Shown piece after piece: positions 11,817 through 23,438 of a stretch of DNA of 64,000 nt. Source of the DNA: Panonychus citri. Its lineage: Eukaryota > Arthropoda > Arachnida > Trombidiformes > Tetranychidae. The stretch lies in the NCBI RefSeq assembly GCF_014898815.1, contig NW_026515543.1:5022001-5086000 (forward strand), given 5' to 3'. The position numbers were made by a program, and so were the translations under genes. Position 1 is the first letter of the stretch. Each line of letters begins with the position of its first letter. The notes under the pieces were generated by a model. It was not told the DNA's origin, did no database searches, and was given only the letters and a program-made list of their open reading frames with translations.

Positions 11817-12083
11817 TCATAATGTTGGTAAAACTTTCTCATTTTCTCTTGTTGAGTTTTCAGTCAGTTTTAGTTGATCAATTAAATATTGCAATTTCTT
11901 GTCAATAGCCTTGGGCAATTGTAACTTTAGCTCAACGATGGACTCATTGGACTTGACTTTGCATTGGAGAGACAATTCATTTTCAATTTGTTTCCTTGTA
12001 GAGGCAAATTAGTTACTTTTTGAATGAATTAGAGGGATTCGAGATAATCTTCCATCTAATTGCTCAAGATCATATCCAATCAT
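11817..12083 (-). pseudogene. Small unidentified gene remnant with internal stop
   Basis: On the minus strand, one continuous frame runs from an ATG at 12083 to a TGA at 11819-11817: 24 codons, an in-frame TAA at 12011-12009, then 63 codons. The second part looks like real coiled-coil protein (a KQIENELSLQ segment followed by VELKLQLPKAIDKKLQYLI), far from the compositional noise around it. It matches nothing else in the window and I cannot name the family. It may be a dead gene or the exons of a gene with an unseen structure. A 22-nt gap that could look like an intron around the stop is too short to be one. Confidence 0.4.
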
Positions 12084-13769
12084 GTTTACTTGAAATTTAA
12101 TCCAATATCACCAAACAAAGATAATTTTTTTCCTTAAACCAATTCATCAGGAAAACTCGGCATAAGTTAAGAATAAGAAATCGTTAACTCCACCATAATA
12201 CAAAGAATGTTGGCTTTAATCAATTGGAAAAAAACGCCATTCACCATTGAATGTATCATGAAATCGATTAAGTCAATCAGGTATGGATTTGAGTCAATTG
12301 ATAAAGAGAGAGAGAGAGAAAGAAAGTCAAGTTTCTGACTTTTGATCACTTCTTCTGTTGAAATGATACTAATTGTTTTCCAATTATCTTTCCATCGCCA
12401 GGTAGATAAAATTCTTGGAAATTACGTTAGATATGAGTAATCTACTTGGAAGAGAATAAAACAAACGAGAAATTAAGCATTTGGCAAAGAAAAAAAGAAT
12501 TTGAATTCCCCTAATCATGTGCTTAAGAAAACGCCATCTAACGGTTTCCCTGTTGAGAGCACGCAACCTCCTGAAAACATGGAGTCTGAATCCTCATTTC
12601 TAGACGATAGAGAGGGAAAAAAGAAAAGAAATAAAGATGATAACCAAGAAGAAGATGATGATCGTATGTAAGGTGTATCCTTGTAGTTATCCAGTTACAG
12701 GTAAAAGTAGATAAGCCAATTGAAGAGATGAGAAAAGAAAAGAGACAACAAAAATTAATAAAAAGAAATATTGTTCGAGTCGATAAATAAAAATACCTGT
12801 GATCAAGATGATGATGATGATTTTGTGTAGTGATAAACATGAACAATTAAAAAGATAGAGAGCAAAATAACAAGAAAAAAAATGATGAATTCCAAATGTA
12901 CATTAACGTTTTGTTTACTTTTCTCAAAAATCAATAAACAACCGATCAAGTTAATTAATTCACAGAATGTGAATCATTTTAAACTCCACTAATCACTAAG
13001 GTTAATTGTTCTGTCGATAGTAACCAAAATACCAATAGACAGGCGAGTAAATAAAAAAAAAGATTCCAATTAAAATGAGAATCAATTGATGATCAACTTT
13101 TAATGAAAAAAGAAAACTTAAATTCTCAGGGATCGTTGATAAATATAAGAATTTAAATGTTCTATTCTCTTTGAAGAAAACGTTTTTCTCTGTTGTTATT
13201 CAACAAGAGAATAATTGAAAACAGTTGTTTAAATTTCTAATTCAGTTGTTAATTGTTCGTATCCCAGAGTTGGAATTAGAGAGAATAATGATAAATTGTC
13301 TAATCTGGTTTAAGATTCAAAAGGATATCTAAGCTCAACATCTTTCGTTTTAAGAGGTAAGCGTTTTTTTTATTTTCTTTTTCTCTCTCTTCTTAGACAT
13401 ATGACGAACTTTCATCTAAACCTCTTAACTAATCAATTTTATTAACTATCAAATATGATTACCTGTCATTCTTGTAATTTGTGTTCTTCACTTTTATTCT
13501 CTTCTTCGCATTTCCAAAGGAAAATTTCCATGTCTTAACTACACAAGTTCCGACATTCTGATGATGTTTATAGTTTTTTTCTTGGCGATACCGGAAAATG
13601 AATATTGAAGATGTTTAGGTGATTATGGGCTTAGATTTTTCCATTATTTTTGCAGAGAGAAAGGAATTGCCCTCCTGTGGGAATATAATTTACACGATTG
13701 ACTTTTAATATCCAGAGTTTATTCTCAGTGCTTTGTTTATTTTTATTCACTTTGTTCTTCATCTTTTAC

Positions 13770-13790
13770 AACTTCGTCAAATTACACTCC

Positions 13791-13823
<33 letters not shown>

Positions 13824-14089
13824 GTTTCTATCACTTGAATATTTTCCCAGATGATGATGAAAAGCTCAATTGATTCTCTTTCTTTTTCACTCTCCCTTTA
13901 CTTTATCTCTCTCTCTCCTTTGGTTACCAATGGAAACTTAAGCACATTGATAGATTCTGTGTGTTGTAATAATTCAGTAGAAGAAGAAGAGAAGACAAGA
14001 GAAGAAGAAAAATTGTTCCACATTCTGTTGTGATAATCTTCTATCTTCATCTTTCCTTTTCTCTCAGTCTTTATGAGTTTAAGTTTCTC

Positions 14090-14130
<41 letters not shown>

Positions 14131-15012
14131 TCACTCATATTCATTCAACTCTCCCCCTTTCTCCCTAGTCTCTCTCAGTCTGTCTCTCTCTCTCTCTCTC
14201 TCTTGTAGGTTTCTCATCCACCTTCTAACTACTACCCAGCTACTATTACCTATTTGATGTTGCTTACTTTCCCCTTGGTAAGTTTGAACTGTTAACTACT
14301 ATTAAACATGTTAATTATTATCTCATGATTATTGTACTTTCCCACTCACTCTGTGTTTATTTCAAGTGCTTCTTTACAAAAAAATTGCATTTCTTTTTCT
14401 CCTCAAATTGGTCAATTTCTCTCTTGCAATGTCCACTCTTCTCCAATAAAACCCTCATTTCTTTCTGGTTTTTCTTCACCAAAATTTACCTTCACTATAT
14501 TTACTGAACCTCTTTTACCTTATCTACAGTTACCTCTATCTTACCTTTCTTTTTTCCTCTCTCTTTCTCTTCCTGTCTTCACGTCTCTCTCCCTTTTACT
14601 TATTTCTACCTTTACAGTTACATTCCAACTTCCACTTCTCTTCCATCATCATCATCATCCTCTACTTTTTGGTGTCTGTCTATTTTCTCTTTCTCTTTTT
14701 TTTCTTCAAGTGTCCTTTTCTCTTAATGTCTCTATCACCTTATTTCTTTACTGTTCAGTATCGTTCTTTACATATTTCCTCTTATTCTCTCAGTGATTAT
14801 TTTTTTCTTTTCTCTCTTTTTTTGGTCACTAATTTAGTCTGTTACTTGTCTAAGTGTTCCCATTGGTACAATCAATGCCATTGACCATCTCAGCTGACAC
14901 ACAAACAACTGTATCTTTTTCTTTGGGTAATATACCTTAAATTTGTTCTTTTCCATTTCTCTTTTCTTTTTTACTTGAGAACATTTCATTTAAGGTTATC
15001 TCTCTTTCTATT

Positions 15013-15049
<37 letters not shown>

Positions 15050-15350
15050 ATCTTCCTATCAACAATATTCTTCTCTTTTTACTCATTTTCAATATCGTCT
15101 AGTGCACTTTCACTCACCATCTTTTCTCATTTTCCTCTCTCTCTCTCTCTCTCTCTCCCTCTCTTTCATTCTCCTTGTCTTTATCTCATTTTCCATTTAT
15201 AATATATGCACTTACATAATCACACTCATAAAGTCTCCTTTTCTTTTTCTCTCTTCTCTCTTCTTCTTTCTTCTTTTTCTAATTTTTTCTTCCATTTTTT
15301 CATCTTCCTTTATAATTTTAGGTGTTCTACATAATTCATGTACTATTGAA
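13770..15350 (+). repeat. Pyrimidine-rich region with multiple (CT)n tracts
   Basis: About 1.6 kb where the + strand is overwhelmingly C/T. It includes (CT)n runs near 13800-13822, 14093-14126, 14186-14204, 15015-15036 and 15138-15162. Long open frames here encode only Ser/Leu/Phe and are compositional. The region ends just upstream of the orphan gene at 15541 and is probably its promoter/leader region. Confidence 0.7.
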
Positions 15351-15540
15351 GAAAATTTTTCCAAGTGAACTTTAAACGAGCGTATTTACCGTTTTCATTT
15401 TATTGATAATCTTCATCTTTACTTGTTAATAATTAATTTATTCCCTGTGCATCTGTGTATTAACCATTTGACTTCACCAAAAGCAACCTTACTAGTATCA
15501 AGGAGGGGTAATCATAATCAGTAAGGAAAAAGGCTCAACG

Positions 15541-16992
15541 ATGAATCCAGATCCAGAAGAGAGACGTGATTATGTTTATAATCAACTTGATGAATATGGG
15601 CGATTATACATGAATTGTTTGGAATTATTTGTTCATAAACTTTGGTGTCGACAGAAAATGTTATTTCGTAATAACAAGATTTATGAGGAAAAACTGGCCA
15701 CCATCAGTGAAGTAATTGGAGCTTTAACTGCCTCTGATCAGATTGTTGCTGCAAACAAGAATGAATCTGAACGATTGGAATCAACTATTCACAAAATTAA
15801 TGAAATAATTTACATACCCCCTCCACTTGATCGTAATGGACTTTCCTTGGTTAATGATTTACTAGTTAAAGAGGCAACGGACAATTTTGCAAAATTTCAC
15901 GAACCTGCCAATTATTCGGGTTCCTTGTGTGATCTACCCATTGAAGAAGGGCCATTAAACCTTAATTTATCCTCGTGCAATCAATCCAAAGGCAATAGAA
16001 TGACTGGAGTCATTAAAGGTTCCTCTTTCCCGTTAACCACCTCAACATCAACCACTACCACTAACATTCCAAGTGCTGCAATTCCTTTGACAACTAATCA
16101 TTACCATTCTCTTCCCAATTCAAACAATATCCCCTCGCAGTCTCTTGCACCAACACCAGTAACTTTATCATCTACTTCAACCTCGAGTTCGATTCCATCA
16201 TCATCATCATCATCATCATCAACTCCATCATCAGTTATCAAAACAAACACCTCCTCTTCAAGCTCTCATCGCCAATCTCATCAACATCAACAACAACACC
16301 ACCAACACCACCACCAGCAACAGCAGCAACAACAACAACACAATCATTCACATCACCACCAACAGAAACAATATCAAAGTAATGGTACTAATACTACTAA
16401 CAATGGAAGCATTAATAGCGATAATAAGTGTCCTTCGAATAGTAAAAGAAAAATGGAAAATGAAAATGAGAGTAATAACCATCATCTAATGCGATTCAAA
16501 ATGGGACGTGATTTTGAGCTTCATCCAGAAGATGAGTCATATGTTGAGGAACAAATAACAGCGGATAGTTATGAAATTGAAGAAGATGAAGAAGATGATG
16601 AAGAAGAAGAGATTGAGGTTGATATGTCTGGTAATTCAATACAATCTTATCTAAACACTCGTGAACCCATAGGTGCCTCCAATGGTAATAATAATAATAA
16701 AGATCTTTCCCACCAACGAAGTTCCGTTTTACGTCGTTTCCGTCGGCCAATAGTGGATAGTGAGATCGTTAAATGTTGCATTCAAATGGGCTGTAGATAT
16801 TTGGAGCGACAAAATGCTAATCATATGAGGAAACATTATCGCTCCTGGCATAATGATATAGCTTATCCAAAGAATCCCTATGTAAAGGTTGACATGACAG
16901 CGGAAGCAATAACCGAGCATCTAGAAGCCTGGATGTTACAGCGGAAAAATCGTCAACAACGAGTAACTATCAAAAATAGTGAAGTTTTATGA
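15541..16992 (+). CDS. Orphan low-complexity protein with a C-terminal zinc-finger-like motif
   Basis: Single-exon, 483 residues; I do not recognise the family. The N-terminal 120 residues are conserved-looking and helical: PEERRDYVYNQL, a LELFVHKLWCRQ segment, then EEKLATISEVIGAL. The middle (about 160-330) is Ser/Thr-, then His/Gln-, then Asn-rich. An Asp/Glu tract follows (about 335-362). The C-terminal 90 residues hold a compact Cys/His motif: CC-x4-C, then nine residues, His-x3-His and a further His after four, resembling a degenerate C2H2 finger. A basic tail (QRKNRQQR) follows. A nuclear role is plausible from the acidic/basic layout and finger but is inference. The gene lies inside the block flanked by duplications A and B, so it appears to have moved relative to NAA35 and the CRAL-TRIO gene. 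Confidence 0.75.
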   Translation: MNPDPEERRDYVYNQLDEYGRLYMNCLELFVHKLWCRQKMLFRNNKIYEEKLATISEVIGALTASDQIVAANKNESERLESTIHKINEIIYIPPPLDRNGLSLVNDLLVKEATDNFAKFHEPANYSGSLCDLPIEEGPLNLNLSSCNQSKGNRMTGVIKGSSFPLTTSTSTTTTNIPSAAIPLTTNHYHSLPNSNNIPSQSLAPTPVTLSSTSTSSSIPSSSSSSSSTPSSVIKTNTSSSSSHRQSHQHQQQHHQHHHQQQQQQQQHNHSHHHQQKQYQSNGTNTTNNGSINSDNKCPSNSKRKMENENESNNHHLMRFKMGRDFELHPEDESYVEEQITADSYEIEEDEEDDEEEEIEVDMSGNSIQSYLNTREPIGASNGNNNNKDLSHQRSSVLRRFRRPIVDSEIVKCCIQMGCRYLERQNANHMRKHYRSWHNDIAYPKNPYVKVDMTAEAITEHLEAWMLQRKNRQQRVTIKNSEVL

Positions 16993-18794
16993 GACCAAAA
17001 AAAAAAGATTATCAACCAGAAAAAGCTACAAATTGATAAAGAGAAAAATGAAGAAAATCATTATCATCAAGGATGAAAACCACCTCATCATCTCTCCTCC
17101 TCCTCCCAACAACATCAACATTATGCCAATAAAGCAAAGAGCAAGTAAATTAAAGTGAAAACAAGTCAAAACCAGAAACATTGGACAAAGTAACAGCAAC
17201 ATCAACAAATCAATGGATTTGCTGTTAGATGCTAATATTGAACAAGATTGTCTCTCACTGGAGAGATTGACAAACAGAGGAACATGGAAAGAAAAGTTAA
17301 AGTGCTTATCCTAACACTCCAAAAGAAAAACATTCTAATACCTCACCTAGAATCAACTCTAAACACATGACATATTACAAAAAAGAACTATCAATAATTA
17401 CTAAATTATCATGATCATTATCATCAATATCGTCATCATCACCTTCACCATCGTCGTCTCTAAACTCTCAACATTTTTTTTTCCTTCTCACTTTGAATAT
17501 TTTCTTTCAAAAATTTAGGACTAATAAGCAAATTCCCACTGCAAGTTACATTACGAATTCAAATTAATATTGAAGTCCAATCATCATTGGACAATTGTTA
17601 CGTTTTTTGTTTTATTTTCCATAGAATTAATTATTCATCATCTTGTTGGAAAGTTATTATCGATGATTAGATCTTCCAAAGTCAATTTGAATAACGATGG
17701 TGACAACAGCTTCGATGACGAACACGATGACTTTGATGATTAAGATGACAAATTGAACCATAAAAAAAATCATCATACGAAAAAGATGAATATGAGTAAT
17801 GAACAAGACGGAAAAGATTGAAATGAAAATCTTGATTACATTAAGAGTGCAATGACCATATGTAGAAGCCTTAAGTAAGCGAAAAATCACTTACCTAATT
17901 GAACTAATTAACTAATTGCTACAATGATCTAAGTCGCTATTCTAACATTCCTAAAAAATCAAGTACAAAATTATATAAGTTATTATTCATACGACGACGA
18001 CGACGAAGACGATAACGATAACGAGCTGAAATATAAAAAATCACAACATAGTCGAGCAACTATTTTGACTACAATAACAATTAACCAAAAAAAAAAAATA
18101 ATAAATTAACATAAAATACAATTAATGTAATTTCAAAAATTGATTGTTAAAAAGCATCACAATCCCACTTTTAGATTGAAACTCATCTTATACAATTCAT
18201 TGGAAAATTAAAAATTAATTGTAATTGTGGCTCGAGATAGATTATTAAAAATCACCAAAATAAATTAAACCATTTTGGACAAAATTTGATTGCGATCGAG
18301 GAAAATTTTTCCTCTATTAAGTTTTATAAATTAATTAAACTCTCTGATTTTTTCGTTTGCTCGGTTGAAAAATTAGTAAATTGTTAATCACCTTGAATTT
18401 AGAAGAGAAATTGATATTCATGCTAATCATCAATCTTTCGAAAATTAAACAGATTCAATTGATTGGCTATTCGACTGATCGTTAATAACCATTTTATTAC
18501 ATCAATGGCCTTCGCTTAGAACGATTCAAATTGTTCTAATTAGTTGGAATTAAGAAAATAACATATTTGATTTTCGATTTTTCAAAAATTGGATAGAATA
18601 TATCGATTATCTTCTAAATTAATTGTGATTTAAATCATGAGTTTTTTCGGATCTTTCGAAATAAAATTTTAAGTCTCTTGAAGTCTCGATTTACGCTGAT
18701 GGTCCATTCGTGAATTCTGGAGGACCGTTAAGCCGTTGGACTAACTGGTCAGTTTTGCTTATCAGAAACAGTGATTATGTTTTTTACATTTCGG
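16993..18794. other. Intergenic region after the orphan zinc-finger-like gene
   Basis: Purine-rich A-tract sequence, probably including the 3' UTR. A (CGA)n-like run near 17993-18010 and AT-rich DNA follow. No gene is supported. Confidence 0.5.
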
Positions 18795-19009
18795 TTAATA
18801 TTAGCAATTGTTAATTGTCTAATGGTGATAAAGATGAGCTCAAATTTGACTGTTGATTGAATTTTAATTGTTTCCATTTAGATTTAATGCCGAGATCAAC
18901 ATGAGATTCATGTGCTATTGTTCACAATTATCAAACAATTAGGATAAGCATGGTAATCATAAGCTTCTTTCACTAACCTTTGGTTGCTTCAATAAACTCC
19001 TGGGTGATA
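18795..19009 (-). pseudogene. NAA35 exon 1 / intron 1 fragment (duplicate)
   Basis: A 215-bp copy of 8405-8619. On the minus strand it carries the last 32 nt of NAA35 exon 1 (ending in the EFIEATK-coding part), the GTTAGTG donor and about 180 bp of intron 1. The start codon and the rest of the gene are missing, so nothing can be made from it. Confidence 0.9.
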
Positions 19010-19055
19010 ATCTATGATAAAGACTAAAGGCCGCAGTTCAAACGGCTCCAATTAC

Positions 19056-19401
19056 AATTTGATACCTTATAGTGACCTAGTTATTAATCATATCACTATG
19101 AAACTCATGAACTTTGAGGCTCAGAACTTTTTTCGTAATATGACGAAATCGAAAATCTATCTGATCATTTCTTTTGCCTTTTATGAGTGTACATTACTGA
19201 AAATATTTCGTAGCAATTTGGTTAGTGTAATAACGGAGAACGGACATTTATTCGAATTTTTTTGGAACCTGAATAGACCTAAAACTACTAATGACAAATC
19301 AAAGTTAACGATACAAATCGTAAGACCAAAACAAGATCTATGTAAATCTTGAGTTTCATAGTGATATGATTAATAGCTAGGTCACTATAAGGTATCAAAT
19401 T
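19056..19401. mobile_element. Foldback element with 51-bp terminal inverted repeats
   Basis: Left arm 19056-19106 and right arm 19351-19401 are reverse complements with a single mismatch over about 50 nt, enclosing about 245 bp. The interior has an incidental open frame of about 110 codons with no recognisable domain. It lies in the part of copy B that has no counterpart in copy A, so it may have inserted after the duplication. A clear target-site duplication was not identified. Confidence 0.6.
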
Positions 19402-20741
19402 TGGTACTTTGGCCTCGAATATCTTCCGTCTGGCTGATCAGAAATAAACGATTGATGATATTTTTGAGATGCTCGTTCAAAAATCTATGACCAAAAAAAG
19501 TTTGATTCTTAACTAGAAAGTTTCTGATTCGTAATGATCAATTCATTTTAAGTCCATTTATAACAAATATAAGAGAAAACATTCAAACGATTACAATTAA
19601 ATATCAAAATTAATTAGAGTTAAACCTTAATTCAGTAAAATCATGATTGTTATATTAAATTTTTTTCATGTTTTCGATTGTGTTGAACAGAGAGATGGTA
19701 AGGTGATGGTCAGTGGTGTGTGGTCAGTAATTTGAGAAGTGGAGAGTTTATTTTCTCGATTAATTAAACAATCAACGTTTCGCTGTGAAAGATTTGAGTC
19801 AATCAAATTAAATCGAATCAATATTGAGACCGAAATCCAGTAGATGGAGCGATTTTGTTCAAATTCAGACTCTGAATACAAAAAGGGAAAGAGAGAAAAG
19901 TTTGTTAGGAGGTAATTTCAAATTCTGTTAATCGAATTTTAATTTTAATCATTTTCGTTTTAAATTTAATTTTTCTTCTTTTCCCTAATCGAGCCAACTA
20001 TTCTTTCCTCCTTATTTTTCTATTCTAATTACACGAAGATTATTTTCTTAATCAATTAAATTTTTCTCTCAAGTTTAATGCGAGAAAAAGTCTCGTTATA
20101 ATTTGAACAAAGTGATTACATTGAATTTGAATTAGAAATAATTAACTCTTATCAGTGACTGTGATCGTCGAGGATTTGAGGCTCTTTCCGTTCGTTTATC
20201 GGCCATTCCAAGTTCCAAATGACCCTTTGCAGAATCGACTGACCAGTATAAAGCTGATAGTTGATCAGATGATTTACTATGACAATGGTGATTCCAGTTG
20301 ACAATTCATTGAGTTCGATGTAATTTGGTTTAATAAGTTCTTCAATTAACTAAATAGTTTCTGACCTAACCCATGGACCTTGAGACCAAATGACCACTCG
20401 AAATCAATCATGTTTAGAACTATTTTCAAGTGTCCCATGAAGAAGGTCACTACCAAGCAAATCGATAATTTTTAAGGCCGTCAACTTCACGACTGATTGT
20501 CCTTTGATAGATATTAAATTAAACTTATGTTAGAATCATTTTCTAACAAGGCTGCCGGACACTCGTTAGCTCACAAGGATGACCAGAGTTAGAAATGTTT
20601 ACAAATGATTCCTCCTGGAAGTGAACCTTACAAATATTAATATAATTGACTTTATTTAATGATCAACACGAATCTTTAATTGAATGAGTATAAGATATTT
20701 AAGGTGAAAAATGAACTAATTGTTATTGTCATTTGCTGCGA

Positions 20742-21659
20742 TTAATTAACGAGTGTAAGTATTTTGATGATTTTATCGTAAGCTGATTGAGCCAAAGTAA
20801 TTGAACCGTTTGAACGAAGCGTCTCCAATGTTGTACAGTTTTTGGGAATTGAACGGTAACAATTAACTGACCCACCGAGATAATCAGGTAACTCATTCAA
20901 CGGAATATAATCAGTAACTTGTTTGATTGAGATGAATTTGATTCGATTCTTAACAGCTGATGGATACCAAGTGAATGCGAGAGTTTTAATTGCTCTTAGA
21001 ACCCAATTGAGGTTGATTATGAGAATGTACTTTTGCCCGGCGGGGAAATAGTTTTTCAATGATGAATTGATGAAGGCCAACATTTCGGGATCACCTTGGG
21101 CCAGTGAAGCGTTTGAACAATCAAACACCAAAACCCAACCACCGGTCAACGGGAATGACCTGGAACCCATTTCGTCCGCTTTGTACATATGGAACATGAC
21201 GAACTGTTTAACAAGACCAATAAGTTCGGGAATTTTGTAAAAATGAGACACTCGAATGTGAAGAACAGTGTTACCGGTGTTATCGTGGCCTAAGATGAAA
21301 AGTCCACCGGAGGAAAAAAGTTCAACGGGAAATGTTTCCTCTGAACATTTGTCCAAACCCAACGAGTGTCGCCATTCAAGAGCCCCGATGATAAACTGTA
21401 CCGAAGGCTCAATGTGACCTCGGCGACGTTTCATATAACGGCAAAGTAAATTGTCGTCGATCATTAATTGTGACAATAGACCTTGATCCAGTTTCTTATC
21501 GTTAATTTTTGAATAATTGATCAAATCGCTTCGCACTTGGGTCAACGATTCAAGAGGAAAACAAAGATTGAGCTTTTCGTTGATTGTCACTTGCTCTGTT
21601 ATTGATTCTCTTGCAATTGATGAATTGTTGTTATTATTTTTCTCAATTGATGGTGACAT
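20742..21659 (-). CDS. CRAL-TRIO domain protein (MOSPD2/Sec14-like)
   Basis: A 305-residue single-exon protein starting at the second in-frame ATG (21659), because the 15 residues before it (from 21704) look like leader translation. After a low-complexity Asn/Ser start comes the CRAL-TRIO N-terminal helix region (DDNLLCRYMKRRRGH, then the EWRHSLGLD motif). The lipid-binding lobe follows (residues about 110-280): GWVLVFDCSNAS, FPAGQKYILIINLNWVLRAI, then a hydrophobic WYPSAVKNRIKFIS block and the closing LPDYLGGS. Members carry hydrophobic ligands or phosphoinositides; the exact ligand cannot be told. There is no C-terminal MSP or membrane segment, so it resembles only the CRAL-TRIO half of MOSPD2. 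The last 148 codons are duplicated at 10182-10627. Confidence 0.85.
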   Translation of the reverse strand: MSPSIEKNNNNNSSIARESITEQVTINEKLNLCFPLESLTQVRSDLINYSKINDKKLDQGLLSQLMIDDNLLCRYMKRRRGHIEPSVQFIIGALEWRHSLGLDKCSEETFPVELFSSGGLFILGHDNTGNTVLHIRVSHFYKIPELIGLVKQFVMFHMYKADEMGSRSFPLTGGWVLVFDCSNASLAQGDPEMLAFINSSLKNYFPAGQKYILIINLNWVLRAIKTLAFTWYPSAVKNRIKFISIKQVTDYIPLNELPDYLGGSVNCYRSIPKNCTTLETLRSNGSITLAQSAYDKIIKILTLVN

Positions 21660-23438
21660 TTTCTTTCTGTTGATCAGAACAATTAACTCAAACAAACAGC
21701 ACAATCAAAATAATTTTTATCAATCAGAGAGACACATGAGAGAAAAACTTTAATCACTTGCAAAGATCAATTCAAATGAGCGATTAGCTTGAAATGAATA
21801 ACAAATGAAAAGATTTAAATTCAATTTAATTGCTGAAATTGGTTCCACATTTAATCACAATCCTAGAAAATTTGATTAGTATTAAATTACCTCACAATCA
21901 CATAGATTCAGTCAAAATTGATGATCGCTATTAAATAAATCTATCAATTTGGTTGAGCACTTCAAGAGTTGTTGATAAACTGATCAATTTGATTGAGATA
22001 ATAGTTAAGGGTGAATGTGTGTCCAACAAAAAAAAGTTAAAACCTTGATTAACAATTAAGAATCAATCAAGATTCACAACTCAATCAGCAGGAAATGCTG
22101 ATCAACTGATTAAGAAAAAATTTTCTTCCTAATCAATTGTGTATTTTACAATTAACACCAACTGTTAATTTTACTATCGCCATTTCATTGATGATGATTT
22201 AACTTTTTTTCTCATTCAATCATCATAATTGGTTAATTGTTTGGATTGAAAAGTGAAGTAACAATCAAACAAACAAAAAAGATTCAATTGTAAATGTTAC
22301 TTTTTTTTAATCTCATTCAATTGTGTTTAGTTAATTGTTAGCGTATTGATTTTTTGCCTCATCTGTTAATCAGAATCTCAATAAATTTAATTTTCTCGAT
22401 TTTTTTCCAATTCCAATTCCATTTCAACAATTAATTCTATTGCTAGTTAATGTAATTGAATTAGTTGTTCGCTCCATTTTTCAATCCGATGACATTTTAC
22501 TTATACTTAATCCAATGTTACTCTTCATGTCACTGGTAACAGTTAATTGTTACTTCTGATTTGTTGATTTAAATGTGATAATTTATTGTCAATTTACTTC
22601 TCTATAATATTTAATTGTAGACTTGCAATCGAATGGGTTTCATTGTTTGTCTTCAAGTTGTTACTCAGTCAACATTTTCGTTGCTCATACAATTAATTAT
22701 TGTTCATATAAATGAATAAAATTGACATAAGGATACAGTTGATTAGCTTAAGTCTCCAATTGGCTCTGAATTTTTCTCCATGAATATATGGAATCCCTTC
22801 CATTGGATTCCGCCTTTTTGTTGACACTGGAAGATATTCAAATAAGTAACTCGTTGCACTCGTCAAACCAGGTAAAAGTACTTAAATCACAGAAAGTGAG
22901 TGAGAGAGAGAGAGAGAAGAGTCTACAAAGATGATGAAAATGCGAAAAAGCAAGATGGCGATCGAATGGCAGAGAAAAGGAAAGAAGATTTAATCTTAGC
23001 CTTGGCCGTTCCACCAAAGAGACCAACGAAACACAATTACCAAACTTATAGTGTTTTTCTCTCTCTTCTAACTGAAGATTAAGATGATAAGTGTCCAGAA
23101 AGAGAGAGAAAAGGGAAGAAAATAAAGAGAAGAGAAAAAAAATGAAAGATATAAAAGTCTCAATGACGTCAAGTGTAAAATCGTCAATGTTTTGGCTCCG
23201 ATTTTCATCTTCTCTTCTTTTTGAAGGAGTTAACACTTTTCTTGTTTTCTTCTTTCTTCTTGGTAATTTGTTTTTCTGTCATCAGGTAAATCACTTTCTC
23301 TTTTCATCTTCTCTTAATCAAAGTTTCTCCATTCAATTGTTACTCTTAGTTTTTGTACTTTTCAATTTTTTCTCGAAAAGTTAACCAATCACAATCAACA
23401 AATTGTTCCTCCGATTATTCAAAACAATCAATTCTCAC
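21660..23438. other. Intergenic region, divergent promoters
   Basis: AT-rich DNA between the divergently transcribed CRAL-TRIO gene and the secreted-protein gene. It has a short (GA) tract at 22897-22917 and purine-rich stretches. Open frames at 22838-23384 are compositional, and no gene is supported. Confidence 0.5.

Larger units (their letters stand above)
10628..18794. other. 8.2-kb block between duplication copies A and B
   Basis: This unique sequence lies between the two direct-repeat copies. It contains a decayed small gene (11817-12083), a long pyrimidine-rich zone and one orphan gene (15541-16992). The rest (10628-11816, 12084-13770, 16993-18794) is AT-rich, with scattered GA/CT runs and no supportable coding sequence. 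Both ends cut into neighbouring genes' sequence: CRAL-TRIO at 10627 and NAA35 intron 1 at 18795. Confidence 0.6.
18795..21187. repeat. Segmental duplication copy B (partner of 8405-10627)
   Basis: Collinear with copy A in three blocks. Offsets between matching blocks change from 10390 to about 10630 and 10560, reflecting indels and a non-homologous 874-bp stretch (19010-19882) that holds a hairpin element. Copy B carries the 3' half of the complete CRAL-TRIO gene and a fragment of NAA35. Confidence 0.9.

Noticed and set aside
14030..15368. Several overlapping open frames of 60-154 codons on the + strand
   Set aside because: They encode only Ser/Leu/Phe-rich peptides from CT-rich DNA, change frame freely and have no start or splice context.
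19014..19352. 112-codon frame inside the foldback element
   Set aside because: Its coding sense includes the inverted arm, it shows no domain, and its start depends on sequence unique to copy B.
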